A DNA stretch of 64,000 nt, taken from the NCBI RefSeq assembly GCF_008692845.1, contig NZ_VXJW01000007.1, positions 1-64,000 of the forward strand, in the 5' to 3' direction. The stretch's first letter is position 1; each line of letters begins with the position of its first letter. Source of the stretch: Salmonella enterica subsp. arizonae (GTDB lineage Bacteria; Pseudomonadota; Gammaproteobacteria; Enterobacterales; Enterobacteriaceae). The translations under genes were made by a program, and so were the position numbers. The notes under the pieces were generated by a model that had not been told where the DNA came from, made no database searches, and worked only from the letters and a program-made list of their open reading frames with translations. Positions 48,016-55,970 of this stretch are shown here, in pieces.

Positions 48016-48774
48016 TCAGTTCTGCAATACCGATGACACCAACAGTTGGGTATACGGGTGATGCGGGTCGTCGAGCACCCGGTCGGTTAACCCGCTTTCC
48101 ACCACTTGCCCCTGTTTCATCACCAGCAGACGATCCGCCAGCAGGCGGGCTACCCCTAAATCATGGGTCACAATCACTACCGCCAGATCCAGCTCCACCA
48201 CCAGACCACGCAGCAGGTCCAGCAGTCTGGCCTGCACGGAGACATCCAGCCCGCCGGTGGGCTCGTCCATAAATACCAGACTGGGGTGAGTGACCAGGTT
48301 ACGGGCAATCTGCAAACGTTGCTGCATCCCGCCGGAGAAGGTGGTGGGCAGGTCGTCGATGCGCGAGGCGGGAATTTCAACCTCCTCCAGCCAGCGCCGG
48401 GCGGTAGCGCGGATTTCGCCGTAGTGACGCGCTCCCGTCGCCATCAGACGCTCGCCGATATTGCCGCCCGCCGAGACCTGGCGGCGCAGGCCGTCCAGCG
48501 GATGCTGATGCACCACGCCCCATTCGGTACGCAGCAGACGACGGCGTTCGGCTTCACTCATTCCATACAGCGAACGGTTCTGATAGCGAATCTCGCCCGA
48601 CTGCGGCGTCAGACGTGAAGAGATCGACTTCAGCAGCGTGGTCTTGCCGGAACCGGACTCCCCGACGATACCCAGCACTTCGCCAGGCCACAGATCAAAA
48701 GAGACATCGCTGAAGCCTTTGCCCGGCGCGTAGAGATGGGTCAGGTTGTTGACTGAAAGCAGCGGTTGCGTCAT
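48016..48774 (-). CDS. phnK: PhnK, ABC-type ATPase bound to the C-P lyase core
   Basis: 252 residues resembling oligopeptide-transporter ATPases. Walker A GESGSGKTT near residue 36, signature FSGGMQQRLQIARN near 150 and Walker B VFMDEPTGGLDV near 172. PhnK binds the PhnGHIJ core near PhnJ and drives conformational change rather than transport. The start overlaps the phnJ stop by 4 nt. Confidence 0.96.
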   Translation of the reverse strand: MTQPLLSVNNLTHLYAPGKGFSDVSFDLWPGEVLGIVGESGSGKTTLLKSISSRLTPQSGEIRYQNRSLYGMSEAERRRLLRTEWGVVHQHPLDGLRRQVSAGGNIGERLMATGARHYGEIRATARRWLEEVEIPASRIDDLPTTFSGGMQQRLQIARNLVTHPSLVFMDEPTGGLDVSVQARLLDLLRGLVVELDLAVVIVTHDLGVARLLADRLLVMKQGQVVESGLTDRVLDDPHHPYTQLLVSSVLQN

Positions 48775-49619
48775 TTGTTGAGGGCCTCGCTCTGTTGGCG
48801 GCAGTAGTCGGTATCGGAACAGACAAACATCCGTTTGCCGGTGTCATCGAGTACCACTTCATCGAGATAGCTATGAGTTGAACCGCAGATGGCGCAGGGT
48901 TCGTCCCAGCTCTGTACGCGGAACGGATGGTCATCAAAATCGAGGCTTTCCACCCGCGTATACGGCGGGACGGCGTAGATGCGTTTCTCTCGGCCCGCGC
49001 CGAACAGTTGCAGCGCGGGCATCCTGTCCATCTTCGGGTTATCGAATTTCGGGATTGGCGACGGGTCCATGACGTAGCGCCCGTTAACCTTTACTGGGTA
49101 AGCGTAGGTAGTGGCGATATGGCCGAAGCGGGCGATATCCTCATACAGCTTCACCTGCATCACGCCGTACTCTTCCAGCGCGTGCATGGTGCGGGTCTCC
49201 GTTTCACGGGGTTCGATAAAGCGCAGCGGTTCTGGGATCGGCACCTGGAAGATCAGGATCTGATCTTCCGCCAGCGGTGTTTCCGGGATTCGATGACGGG
49301 TCTGGATCAGCGTCGCGTCTTCGGTGCGCTCCGTCGTAGCTACGCCCGTGACGCGCTTGAAGAAGTTGCGGATAGACACCGCGTTGGTGGTGTCGTCCGC
49401 CCCTTGGTCGATCACTTTCAGCACGTCCGCTTCGCCAATCACACTGGCGGTTAGCTGAATACCCCCAGTACCCCAGCCGTAAGGCATCGGCATTTCGCGG
49501 CCGCCAAACGGCACCTGATAGCCGGGAATCGCCACCGCTTTTAAAATCGCGCGGCGGATCATGCGTTTAGTCTGCTCGTCCAGATAGGCAAAGTTGTAGC
49601 CAGAGAGATTAGTGGTCAC
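48771..49619 (-). CDS. phnJ: PhnJ, radical-SAM C-P lyase (alpha-D-ribose 1-methylphosphonate 5-phosphate lyase)
   Basis: 282 residues from a GTG at 49617-49619 (MTTNLSGYNFAYLDEQ). The same frame stays open 53 codons upstream, but only as a shadow of phnI. The four C-terminal cysteines (CAIC near 242-245, then near 267 and 273 in VCSDTDYC) are the cluster and radical ligands of PhnJ. The enzyme breaks the carbon-phosphorus bond with S-adenosylmethionine chemistry, releasing methane from methylphosphonate. Overlaps phnI by 11 nt and phnK by 4 nt. One residue longer at the N terminus than in E. coli. Confidence 0.96.
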   Translation of the reverse strand: MTTNLSGYNFAYLDEQTKRMIRRAILKAVAIPGYQVPFGGREMPMPYGWGTGGIQLTASVIGEADVLKVIDQGADDTTNAVSIRNFFKRVTGVATTERTEDATLIQTRHRIPETPLAEDQILIFQVPIPEPLRFIEPRETETRTMHALEEYGVMQVKLYEDIARFGHIATTYAYPVKVNGRYVMDPSPIPKFDNPKMDRMPALQLFGAGREKRIYAVPPYTRVESLDFDDHPFRVQSWDEPCAICGSTHSYLDEVVLDDTGKRMFVCSDTDYCRQQSEALNK

Positions 49620-50676
49620 GGACGGCCTCCTGTTGCAGGCGTTTGAGCAGTTCCAGCTCGGCCTGGAAATCGACGTAATGGGGGAGTTTGAGATGCGAAA
49701 CAAAACCCGCCGCCTCGACGTTATCCGCATGCGCCAGTACGAACTCTTCGTCCTGCGCCGGGCCTGTGACCGCTTCATCGTAGTCGGGCGCCTGTAGGGC
49801 TCTGTCCACCAGCGCCATTGCCATTGCTTTACGTTCGCTCATGCCGAAGACCAGTCCGTAGCCGCGGGTAAAATGCGGCGTGTCGTTTTCCGGCGCGACA
49901 AAGCCGTTCACCATTTCGCATTCTGTCATCAGCACTTCGCCGACGTTTACTGCAAATCCCAGCTCTTCTGCTACCGTTTCCAGCGCCACGTAACCGCTGC
50001 GGATCTCCGCCGCGAACGGGTGGTTGCGCCCGTAGCCGCGCTGGGTGGAGTAAGCCATCGCCAGTAGGTAACCTTCGTCGCCGCGCATGAGCTGTTGCAG
50101 ACGCGAGGCGCGGGAACAGGGGTAAACCGGCGGCGTGCGGGTGATATCATCCGGCTCTGCGCCGTTATCTTCTTCACGCTTCGCCAGGTTCTGATTCGCC
50201 AGCAGTGAAAAGACGTGCGGAGCGGCTTCTGGCGCGTTATCGGCGGTGCGTAGCGGCGGCGTTTCACCATTCGCCAGCAACGTAAAATCCAACAGACGAT
50301 GGGTGTAATCATAGGTTGGGCCTAATAACTGCCCGCCAGGAATATCTTTGTAGACCGCGGAGATGCGGCGTTCCAGGCGCATGTTTGCGGTATTCATCGG
50401 CTCGCTCACCGCCAGCTTCGCCAGAGTGGTGCGATAAGCGCGCAGCAGAAAAATAGCCTCAACGTTATCGCCGCTGGCCTGTTTCAGCGCCAGCGCCGCC
50501 AGCTCGCGGTCAGCAATGCCGCCTTCGGTCATCACACGATCTACGGCGAGGCCCATCTGCTGCTCGATTTGCGCCACGCTGAGTTCGGCGATGGCGCTGT
50601 CGCCCCGGCGGCGGTTCTCCTGTAAGGCGTGGGCGTTGGCTATCGCTTTTTCGCCCCCTTTGACAGCGACGTACAT
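49609..50676 (-). CDS. phnI: PhnI, C-P lyase core subunit with nucleosidase/phosphonyl-transfer role
   Basis: 355 residues starting [18 protein letters not shown]; the ATG shares its first base with the phnH stop (TGATG). With PhnG, PhnH and PhnL, PhnI replaces the adenine of MgATP by phosphonate to form the ribosyl triphosphate phosphonate; alone it is a purine nucleosidase. The sequence runs evenly along the E. coli protein, with the segments GEILMTECEMVNGF-like (GEVLMTECEMVNGFV) near 245 and HADNVEAAGFVSHLKLPHYVDFQ near 317 well kept. Confidence 0.96.
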   Translation of the reverse strand: MYVAVKGGEKAIANAHALQENRRRGDSAIAELSVAQIEQQMGLAVDRVMTEGGIADRELAALALKQASGDNVEAIFLLRAYRTTLAKLAVSEPMNTANMRLERRISAVYKDIPGGQLLGPTYDYTHRLLDFTLLANGETPPLRTADNAPEAAPHVFSLLANQNLAKREEDNGAEPDDITRTPPVYPCSRASRLQQLMRGDEGYLLAMAYSTQRGYGRNHPFAAEIRSGYVALETVAEELGFAVNVGEVLMTECEMVNGFVAPENDTPHFTRGYGLVFGMSERKAMAMALVDRALQAPDYDEAVTGPAQDEEFVLAHADNVEAAGFVSHLKLPHYVDFQAELELLKRLQQEAVRDH

Positions 50677-51272
50677 CAGCACACCTCCACGTGGGTGGTT
50701 CGCGGGATGGCCAGCAGCCGTTCGCCGCAGGTGAGGAGTAAATCGACTCCCAGCGGGAAGGGATGCGGACGCTCGGTCAGTTCGTGAAGCAGGCAGTCCG
50801 GCAACTGCGGGGCAATCATCCGCTCTTCGGCGATGCCTGCGCCGGTCAGGCGTAGCATCCGGCCGCCGCTCAGAGCGAAAAGCTGGACGATCAGCGTGGC
50901 GCTGGTTTCCGGTGCGACGGCGGATCCGGCGGAAAGCGCGTTAAGCTGCTCGCCGCTGATGCGCGCGTCGGCGACGGCGAAGGTAGCCTGCTGCGGTTGT
51001 TCAACCAGCGGCGCATTGGTGTGGAAGCGCAGGTTCTGGCGGGCGATATCGTTATTAACGGCAGGCGATAGCCAGACCGGGGTGTCGCCGTCAACCAGCG
51101 TCAGCAGGACGCTGGTCGTGGCAAGATTTAGCGGCTGCCAGCCATGGTTCAGTTGATGCAAGCCAACCATCACGCCCGGTTCGCTCATCGCTTTCAGCAG
51201 GCGGCGAAAGCTCTGTTGCGCGTCCTGGACGGGCAGGTTAAAGGCGGTCTGTAGTGCCGTGGATCGTGTCAT
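50676..51272 (-). CDS. phnH: PhnH, C-P lyase core subunit
   Basis: 198 residues, homodimeric PLP-transferase-like fold without catalytic lysine. It is part of the PhnG2H2I2J2 core needed for phosphonate activation. N-terminal stretch [24 protein letters not shown] is typical. It overlaps phnG by 4 nt and phnI by 1 nt. No damage was seen. Confidence 0.95.
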   Translation of the reverse strand: MTRSTALQTAFNLPVQDAQQSFRRLLKAMSEPGVMVGLHQLNHGWQPLNLATTSVLLTLVDGDTPVWLSPAVNNDIARQNLRFHTNAPLVEQPQQATFAVADARISGEQLNALSAGSAVAPETSATLIVQLFALSGGRMLRLTGAGIAEERMIAPQLPDCLLHELTERPHPFPLGVDLLLTCGERLLAIPRTTHVEVC

Positions 51273-51721
51273 GCGTTATCTCCGCGTACCAGCGTGAAGA
51301 AGTCGACCCGGCTGGCGTTCACTTCGGCAGCGCGAGCGCGTATCTGCGCCTCGCGTTCCGCCTCCAGCGGGGCAATTAAGGTTTCCATCAGAGTCTGAAA
51401 ATGGGACGGTTCCTGAAGCAGGGCGTCGATGACGGCACACTGTTCGGCGTGCGGTTTGTTGCGTCCCAGCAGATAGCTGTAGCCCAGCGTGCCGCTTTTC
51501 AGGCGCACGACTGCCCGCGTCAGAGTAGTGTCGCCGGCAAAGAAGCGGCTGCCGGTGCCGCCCATTCGCGCCTGAATCTGCATCAGTCCGGTTTCCGGGG
51601 CGCGAATCAGTTCGTAGGTTGGAGCCAGTTTTAACGCCTGCATACGGGTGTTTAGCGCATCGGCATCGCTGTAAGCCAGCGCTCGCATCCAGCGCTGGCG
51701 GGTAGTGGTATCGAAGTGCAT
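51269..51721 (-). CDS. phnG: PhnG, C-P lyase core subunit
   Basis: 150 residues, the E. coli length, starting [12 protein letters not shown]. Family stretches [32 protein letters not shown] near residue 43 and the end [17 protein letters not shown] are intact. PhnG is an essential part of the PhnGHI transfer activity. Only 20 bases separate it from phnE, where phnF lies in E. coli. Confidence 0.96.
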   Translation of the reverse strand: MHFDTTTRQRWMRALAYSDADALNTRMQALKLAPTYELIRAPETGLMQIQARMGGTGSRFFAGDTTLTRAVVRLKSGTLGYSYLLGRNKPHAEQCAVIDALLQEPSHFQTLMETLIAPLEAEREAQIRARAAEVNASRVDFFTLVRGDNA

Positions 51722-51741
51722 GGCAAGCAGTGCCTCGTTAA

Positions 51742-52521
51742 TTAGATAAAGTGTTTACGTAAACGTTGAGAGAGGAAGTCCAGCAGGCTGACGGTGACAA
51801 TGATTAACACCATCAGGGCGCAGGTTTGCTGGAACTGAAAGCCGCGAATCGCTTCCCACAGAGTGACGCCGATGCCGCCTGCGCCGACCATTCCGACCAC
51901 CGTCGCGGAGCGGACGTTAGATTCAAAACGGTATAACGAGTAGGAGATCAGTAGCGGCAGTACTTGCGGCAGTACGCCAAAAAGAATTTCTTCGAGCTTA
52001 TTGGCGCCGGTAGCGCGAATACCTTCAACCGGGCCGGGCTCAATGGCTTCGACCGCTTCGGAAAGCAGTTTGGAGAGCACGCCGGTGGTGTGGATAAACA
52101 GCGCCATCACCCCCGCGAACGGGCCGAGACCGACGGCGACGACAAACAGCATGGCGAAGACCATTTCATTAATGGCGCGACAGGCGTCCATCAAGCGGCG
52201 TACCGGCTGGTAAACCCACCACGGTACGATGTTATCGGCGCTCATCAGGCCAAAAGGAATCGACAGAATGACGGCCAGGGCGGTGCCCCAGACGGCGATT
52301 TGCAGGGTCACGGCCATTTCGCTGAGATAGTTCTGCCACTGGCTGAAGTCCGGCGGGAAGAAGTCGGCGGCGAAGGTCGCCATATTGCCGGAATCCGCGA
52401 TCAGCGTGAGCGGGGCCATTTCAGCGCCCTTCCACGATACGACCAACACGGCGAGCAGGATGGCCCAGCTCAACAGCGAGAACCAGCTACGCTTTGGCGG
52501 GGCGACGGTGATGGTTTGCAT
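51742..52521 (-). CDS. phnE: PhnE, phosphonate ABC transporter permease
   Basis: 259 residues starting [13 protein letters not shown], with about six membrane segments and the ABC permease EAA loop [29 protein letters not shown] near residue 152. It forms the membrane channel for PhnC and PhnD. The frame is intact and lacks the 8-bp duplication that makes phnE cryptic in E. coli K-12, so phosphonate uptake should work without reversion. The frame opens 21 codons upstream into a REP element, which is not part of the gene. Confidence 0.95.
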   Translation of the reverse strand: MQTITVAPPKRSWFSLLSWAILLAVLVVSWKGAEMAPLTLIADSGNMATFAADFFPPDFSQWQNYLSEMAVTLQIAVWGTALAVILSIPFGLMSADNIVPWWVYQPVRRLMDACRAINEMVFAMLFVVAVGLGPFAGVMALFIHTTGVLSKLLSEAVEAIEPGPVEGIRATGANKLEEILFGVLPQVLPLLISYSLYRFESNVRSATVVGMVGAGGIGVTLWEAIRGFQFQQTCALMVLIIVTVSLLDFLSQRLRKHFI

Positions 52522-52556
52522 ATTTGGCTCCACAGGAACGTGTGTTTGCGCTGTAG

Positions 52557-52626
52557 GCCGGATAAGACGTTTTGGCATCGCCATCCGGCAGGGCGCTCAT
52601 GCCGGATGGCGCTTTGCTTATCCGAC
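52557..52626. repeat. BIME between phnD and phnE
   Basis: Two facing REP elements: 52557-52589 (GCCGGATAAGACG...CATCCGGC) and 52601-52626 (GCCGGATGGCGCTTTGCTTATCCGAC). They start right after phnD and probably keep the phnCD part of the mRNA more abundant, as is usual for binding-protein genes. Confidence 0.9.
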
Positions 52627-52633
52627 CTACGGG

Positions 52634-53650
52634 TTACTGCACGGCTTTGGTGACGCTGGTCATCGCGCCGAGCGCGGCGGTCAGGCGGTCGAGATCGTCA
52701 AGCTGCGCTTTCAGCGCCGAGGTTTTGCTGGCTTTCTCTTCCTCGCTCAGTCCTTTGTTGTCCTTGATGCTCTGCATTTCTTTAAACAGCGTTAGCTGGC
52801 GAATCGGCAGCAGTTGCAGGTCGCTGGAGGGGCGGAACGGCGCCCAGCCCAGACGCGCAAGCACGGTTTTCTCTTCCGGCGTTTTGCCGTAGTTCATAAA
52901 GAAGTCGTACACCTTGTCTTTGGTGGCATCGGAGAGATTTTTGCGCCAGACGATAGGATCGCCAGGGATCAACGGCGACTTCCAGATGACCTTCAGCTCT
53001 TTCAGCTTGTCCGGCGCAGAGGTTTTTAGCTTGTCGAGGTTTTCAGTGTTGTTGGTGGCGACATCTACCTGCTTGTTGGCGACCGCCAGCGCGTTGGTTT
53101 CGTGTCCGGCATTAACGGTACGTTTGAAGTCGCTGGTAGAAATATTGTTTTTGGCGAAGACATAATAGCCGGGAACCAGAAAGCCTGAGGTGGAGTTAGG
53201 ATCGCCGTTGCCGAAGGTGAGATCTTTACGTTTGGCGATCAGATCGCTGAGGTTGTTGATCGGACTGTCTTTGTTGACGATCAGCACGCTCCAGTAACCC
53301 GGCGATCCGTCCGCCGCAACGGTCTGAGCAAACACCTGGCCGTTGGCGCGATCTACCGCTTCCATCGCAGAAAGATTGCCATACCAGGCGATATCGACTT
53401 TGTTAAAGCGCATTCCCTGAATAATACCCGCGTAGTCCGGGGCGAAGAAGGCGTTCACTTTCACGCCCAGCGTCTTTTCCATATCCTTCAGGAACGGGTC
53501 CCACTGCGGCTTCAGATTTTGCTGCGATTCGGTCGAGATAATGCCAAAGTTCAGCGCCTTTTCCTGTTCTTTGGCAAGTGCGGGACTGAGCAGAGCACTG
53601 ACGCTAAACATGCTGGTAAACGCCAGAGCAGCAACCGTTCTGTAGTTCAT
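52634..53650 (-). CDS. phnD: PhnD, periplasmic phosphonate-binding protein
   Basis: 338 residues starting MNYRTVAALAFTSM, with a Sec signal peptide cleaved after ALA. GAGGA lies about 8 nt before this ATG; the ATG two codons earlier is too close. The family motifs FAPDYAGIIQGMRFNKVDIAWYGN near residue 67 and GDPNSTSGFLVPGYYVF near 152 make up the ligand site. It delivers 2-aminoethylphosphonate and other phosphonates to PhnE. The stop is followed by a BIME. Confidence 0.96.
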   Translation of the reverse strand: MNYRTVAALAFTSMFSVSALLSPALAKEQEKALNFGIISTESQQNLKPQWDPFLKDMEKTLGVKVNAFFAPDYAGIIQGMRFNKVDIAWYGNLSAMEAVDRANGQVFAQTVAADGSPGYWSVLIVNKDSPINNLSDLIAKRKDLTFGNGDPNSTSGFLVPGYYVFAKNNISTSDFKRTVNAGHETNALAVANKQVDVATNNTENLDKLKTSAPDKLKELKVIWKSPLIPGDPIVWRKNLSDATKDKVYDFFMNYGKTPEEKTVLARLGWAPFRPSSDLQLLPIRQLTLFKEMQSIKDNKGLSEEEKASKTSALKAQLDDLDRLTAALGAMTSVTKAVQ

Positions 53651-53671
53651 TTCCATTCCTCGTTTGGGATG

Positions 53672-54460
53672 TTAAGCAGCCTGCGCGTTCTGTTCGACGC
53701 GATTAATGCTGCGGTAAAGATGGTCAAATCGATCGTTATCAAAGTGTTGGCTGCCGCCGTCGTAAAAGACGTTTCCCTGCCGCAGCGCGACAATGCGTTC
53801 GCAGTAGCGCAGGGCGTAATCCACCTGGTGCAGGGTGACGACCACGGTAATGCCGTCGGTCTGATTGATATCGCGCAGCGTGTCCATCACGATGCGCGCC
53901 GACTCCGGGTCCAGCGAAGCGATGGGTTCATCGGCGAGGATGACTTGCGCCTGTTGCATTAAGGCGCGGGCGATAGCGACGCGCTGCTGCTGACCACCGG
54001 AGAGTGTAGAGACGCGCTGATACGAAAAGTGCGCCATACCGACGCGAGTCAGTGCCTGATATGCCCGCTGTTTCTGTTGCCGGGTGAACCAGCGAACACA
54101 GGTACGCCAGAGCGGCGTACTACCGAGCGCGCCAATCAGCACGTTTTCCAGCACCGTCAGACGGTTGACCAGGTTGAATTGCTGAAAGATACAGCCGGTA
54201 TGGGCGCGGCTCTTACGGATGTCGCGCGCCAGTCGGCCTTCGCACTGGACGGTGCGGCCCAGTAGCTCAATACGGCTTTCCGGCGTTTTATCGCCTGTGA
54301 TAAGCCCGCTCAAATGACGTAAAAGGGTGGATTTGCCGGAACCGGATGGGCCAAGCAGAGCGACCATTTCACCAGCGGCGATATTCAGATCAACCGCATT
54401 AAGCGCCCGATTTTGCTGAAATGTTTTGGAGAGTTTCTCGACACGAATAATCGTTTGCAT
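53672..54460 (-). CDS. phnC: PhnC, phosphonate ABC transporter ATPase
   Basis: 262 residues. Walker [10 protein letters not shown] near residue 37, signature [15 protein letters not shown] near 153 and Walker [16 protein letters not shown] near 174. It powers PhnE. First gene of the operon; a Pho-box-like region lies 30-75 bp upstream. A GGGAGG site lies about 9 nt before the ATG. Confidence 0.96.
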   Translation of the reverse strand: MQTIIRVEKLSKTFQQNRALNAVDLNIAAGEMVALLGPSGSGKSTLLRHLSGLITGDKTPESRIELLGRTVQCEGRLARDIRKSRAHTGCIFQQFNLVNRLTVLENVLIGALGSTPLWRTCVRWFTRQQKQRAYQALTRVGMAHFSYQRVSTLSGGQQQRVAIARALMQQAQVILADEPIASLDPESARIVMDTLRDINQTDGITVVVTLHQVDYALRYCERIVALRQGNVFYDGGSQHFDNDRFDHLYRSINRVEQNAQAA

Positions 54461-54490
54461 ATTGCGGCCTCCCTAAAAAAGTGGCCCTAT

Positions 54491-54533
54491 CGTGACGAAT
54501 TTATGTGACGCTCTGGTTAATGGTTGGTTACTT
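54491..54533 (-). promoter_or_regulatory. Pho-box region of the phn promoter
   Basis: On the minus strand the region reads TAACCAACCATTAACCAG followed by AGCGTCACATAAATTCGTCAC. The part TTAACCA-n3-CGTCACA corresponds closely to the Pho box I recall from E. coli phnC, with a second CGTCAC copy after it. It lies about 30-75 bp upstream of phnC. Transcription when phosphate is low, through PhoB, is expected. Confidence 0.7.
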
Positions 54534-54592
54534 CAAGATGAAGAGTTAAGGGAGATTTGATGACACCGCGGGAGGCTGCGCCTCCTAGGGAG

Positions 54593-55036
54593 TTAGGTGG
54601 CAGGTTGCTGTTTAACAACATTAATCATCCACGGCACGCCGAACCGATCGCTGACCTTTCCGAAGCCATGCGCCCAGAAGGTCTCCTGCCAGTCCATTTC
54701 GATTTGTCCTTGCGCGGCAAGGTCATCAAACCAGCGCTTACCTTCTTCCACATCTTGTGTATCAAGCACCAGCGTAAAGCCGGAATAATGCGCTGTTCCC
54801 GACGCGATAGCATCACTCATCATGATGTCGCTACCCGCAATGCGCACGTTGGCGTGGGCGATCGCGGTATCGGGGAAGATCATTCCTGACGGGCAGCCCT
54901 CTTCGCTATCCTGCGCCGATGGGGGCATTTCACCGAAGCTGATTTTATAGAGCAGGTCTGCGCCTAACGTGTGTTGGTAGTACGCGATAGCGTCGGCACA
55001 GTTGCCGGCAAAAGAGATGTAGGGACTTAACGGCAT
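54593..55036 (-). CDS. phnB: PhnB, VOC-fold (glyoxalase-like) protein of unknown function
   Basis: 147 residues, single-domain vicinal-oxygen-chelate protein of the 3-demethylubiquinone-methyltransferase-like type: PYISFAGNCADAIAYYQHTLGADLLYKISFGEMP at the N terminus and DRFGVPWMIN at the C-terminal end. It is not needed for phosphonate breakdown in E. coli despite the name; its substrate is unknown. It stands apart from the phnC promoter and appears to be a separate unit. Confidence 0.93.
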   Translation of the reverse strand: MPLSPYISFAGNCADAIAYYQHTLGADLLYKISFGEMPPSAQDSEEGCPSGMIFPDTAIAHANVRIAGSDIMMSDAIASGTAHYSGFTLVLDTQDVEEGKRWFDDLAAQGQIEMDWQETFWAHGFGKVSDRFGVPWMINVVKQQPAT

Positions 55037-55115
55037 GATGTTTACCTCAGGTAAGAGACGCTCGTTAAGTGTAGTTTAAAATTTGTATAATTTTGTGGGA
55101 GGAGAGGGCGCTCAG

Positions 55116-55141
55116 GCCCGGTAAACGTAGTGTCACCGGGC
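55116..55141. repeat. REP-like hairpin between phnB and phnA
   Basis: GCCCGGTAAACGTAGTGTCACCGGGC, a 26-nt palindrome 15 nt after the phnA stop. Probably a mRNA-end hairpin for phnA. Confidence 0.7.
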
Positions 55142-55155
55142 AATGACAAGGTAAC

Positions 55156-55491
55156 TCAGTTCTTTTTCACGAATTCGGATTTCAGTTTCATTGGGCCAAA
55201 ACCGTCGATTTTGCAGTCGATGTTATGGTCGCCTTCAACCAGACGAATATTCTTCACCTTGGTGCCGATTTTCAGCATGGAAGAGCTGCCTTTTACTTTC
55301 AGATCTTTCACGATGGTGACGCTATCGCCGTCCGCTAACAGATTGCCGTTGGCGTCTTTAACGATCAGTTCATCGCTCTCCAGAGCGGGTTCCGCATCGT
55401 TCCATTCGTGAGCGCATTCCGGGCAGATGAACATGCCGTTATCTTCGTAGGTATATTCGGAGTTACATTGCGGGCAGTGGGGTAATGACAT
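55156..55491 (-). CDS. phnA: PhnA (YjdM) zinc-ribbon protein
   Basis: 111 residues. An N-terminal zinc ribbon ([25 protein letters not shown], residues 7-31) precedes the PhnA domain with [25 protein letters not shown]. Despite the name it is not a phosphonoacetate hydrolase and has no proven role. Single gene divergent from the proP region. Confidence 0.93.
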   Translation of the reverse strand: MSLPHCPQCNSEYTYEDNGMFICPECAHEWNDAEPALESDELIVKDANGNLLADGDSVTIVKDLKVKGSSSMLKIGTKVKNIRLVEGDHNIDCKIDGFGPMKLKSEFVKKN

Positions 55492-55970
55492 GTTGGTTTC
55501 CTCAAAAAGTCAGCGGGGGGCAAATGTGCCCAAAATGGCAGATCGCCGAAAAAGGCCGCAATTATACACAAAATCCTTAGCATTGTCGGGACTATTGCCG
55601 CTTTTACAAAAGCGGCTGCGCAATGCTTTGGCGCAACGATAGTCAGCCATGGTTTACACCAGAATCATCGCTTTTTTACGAGGCGTACAGGAGATAAGCC
55701 GCTTTTTATTTACATCTTTTGATAAGATTGACATATATGTGTGAAGTTGATCACATATTTAAACCCTGTTAGGGTAAAGAGGACATTAACTGCCCATTCA
55801 GGCGTCAACAGGTTCGGTTGTATAGTCCGTAACCGGACAGTGTAAGTAAACCTGCTACGCTTGTATGAGAGATAGCGTTCGCGCTCTCCCTCCGCTCGAC
55901 GGCGACGCTGGCGCGGTACGCCAGTGCCCGCCGTATATAGCGCTACAGGGCTTAGCCTATGAGGACAGCT
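55492..55970 (+). promoter_or_regulatory. phnA-proP intergenic region with the proP promoters
   Basis: About 480 bases without a gene. In E. coli the osmotically induced P1 and the RpoS/Fis-dependent P2 promoters of proP lie here. A CRP site is visible (given separately). The 150 bases before proP are rich in short GC hairpins, which would give proP mRNA a long structured leader. No RNA gene was recognised. Confidence 0.7.
55740..55755. promoter_or_regulatory. CRP site in the proP promoter
   Basis: TGTGAAGTTGATCACA is a perfect TGTGA-N6-TCACA site about 215 bp upstream of proP. E. coli proP P1 is known to bind CRP, with repression relieved by osmotic upshift. Confidence 0.85.

Noticed and set aside
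49620-49778. Longer N terminus for PhnJ (53 extra codons)
   Set aside because: Those codons are an out-of-frame reading of phnI; the GTG at 49617-49619 gives the family start.
54491-54510. Two CGTCAC copies as a canonical 11-bp-spaced Pho box by themselves
   Set aside because: Their spacing is 13 bp. The better Pho-box fit is the TTAACCA/CGTCACA pair further upstream, so the wider region was annotated instead.
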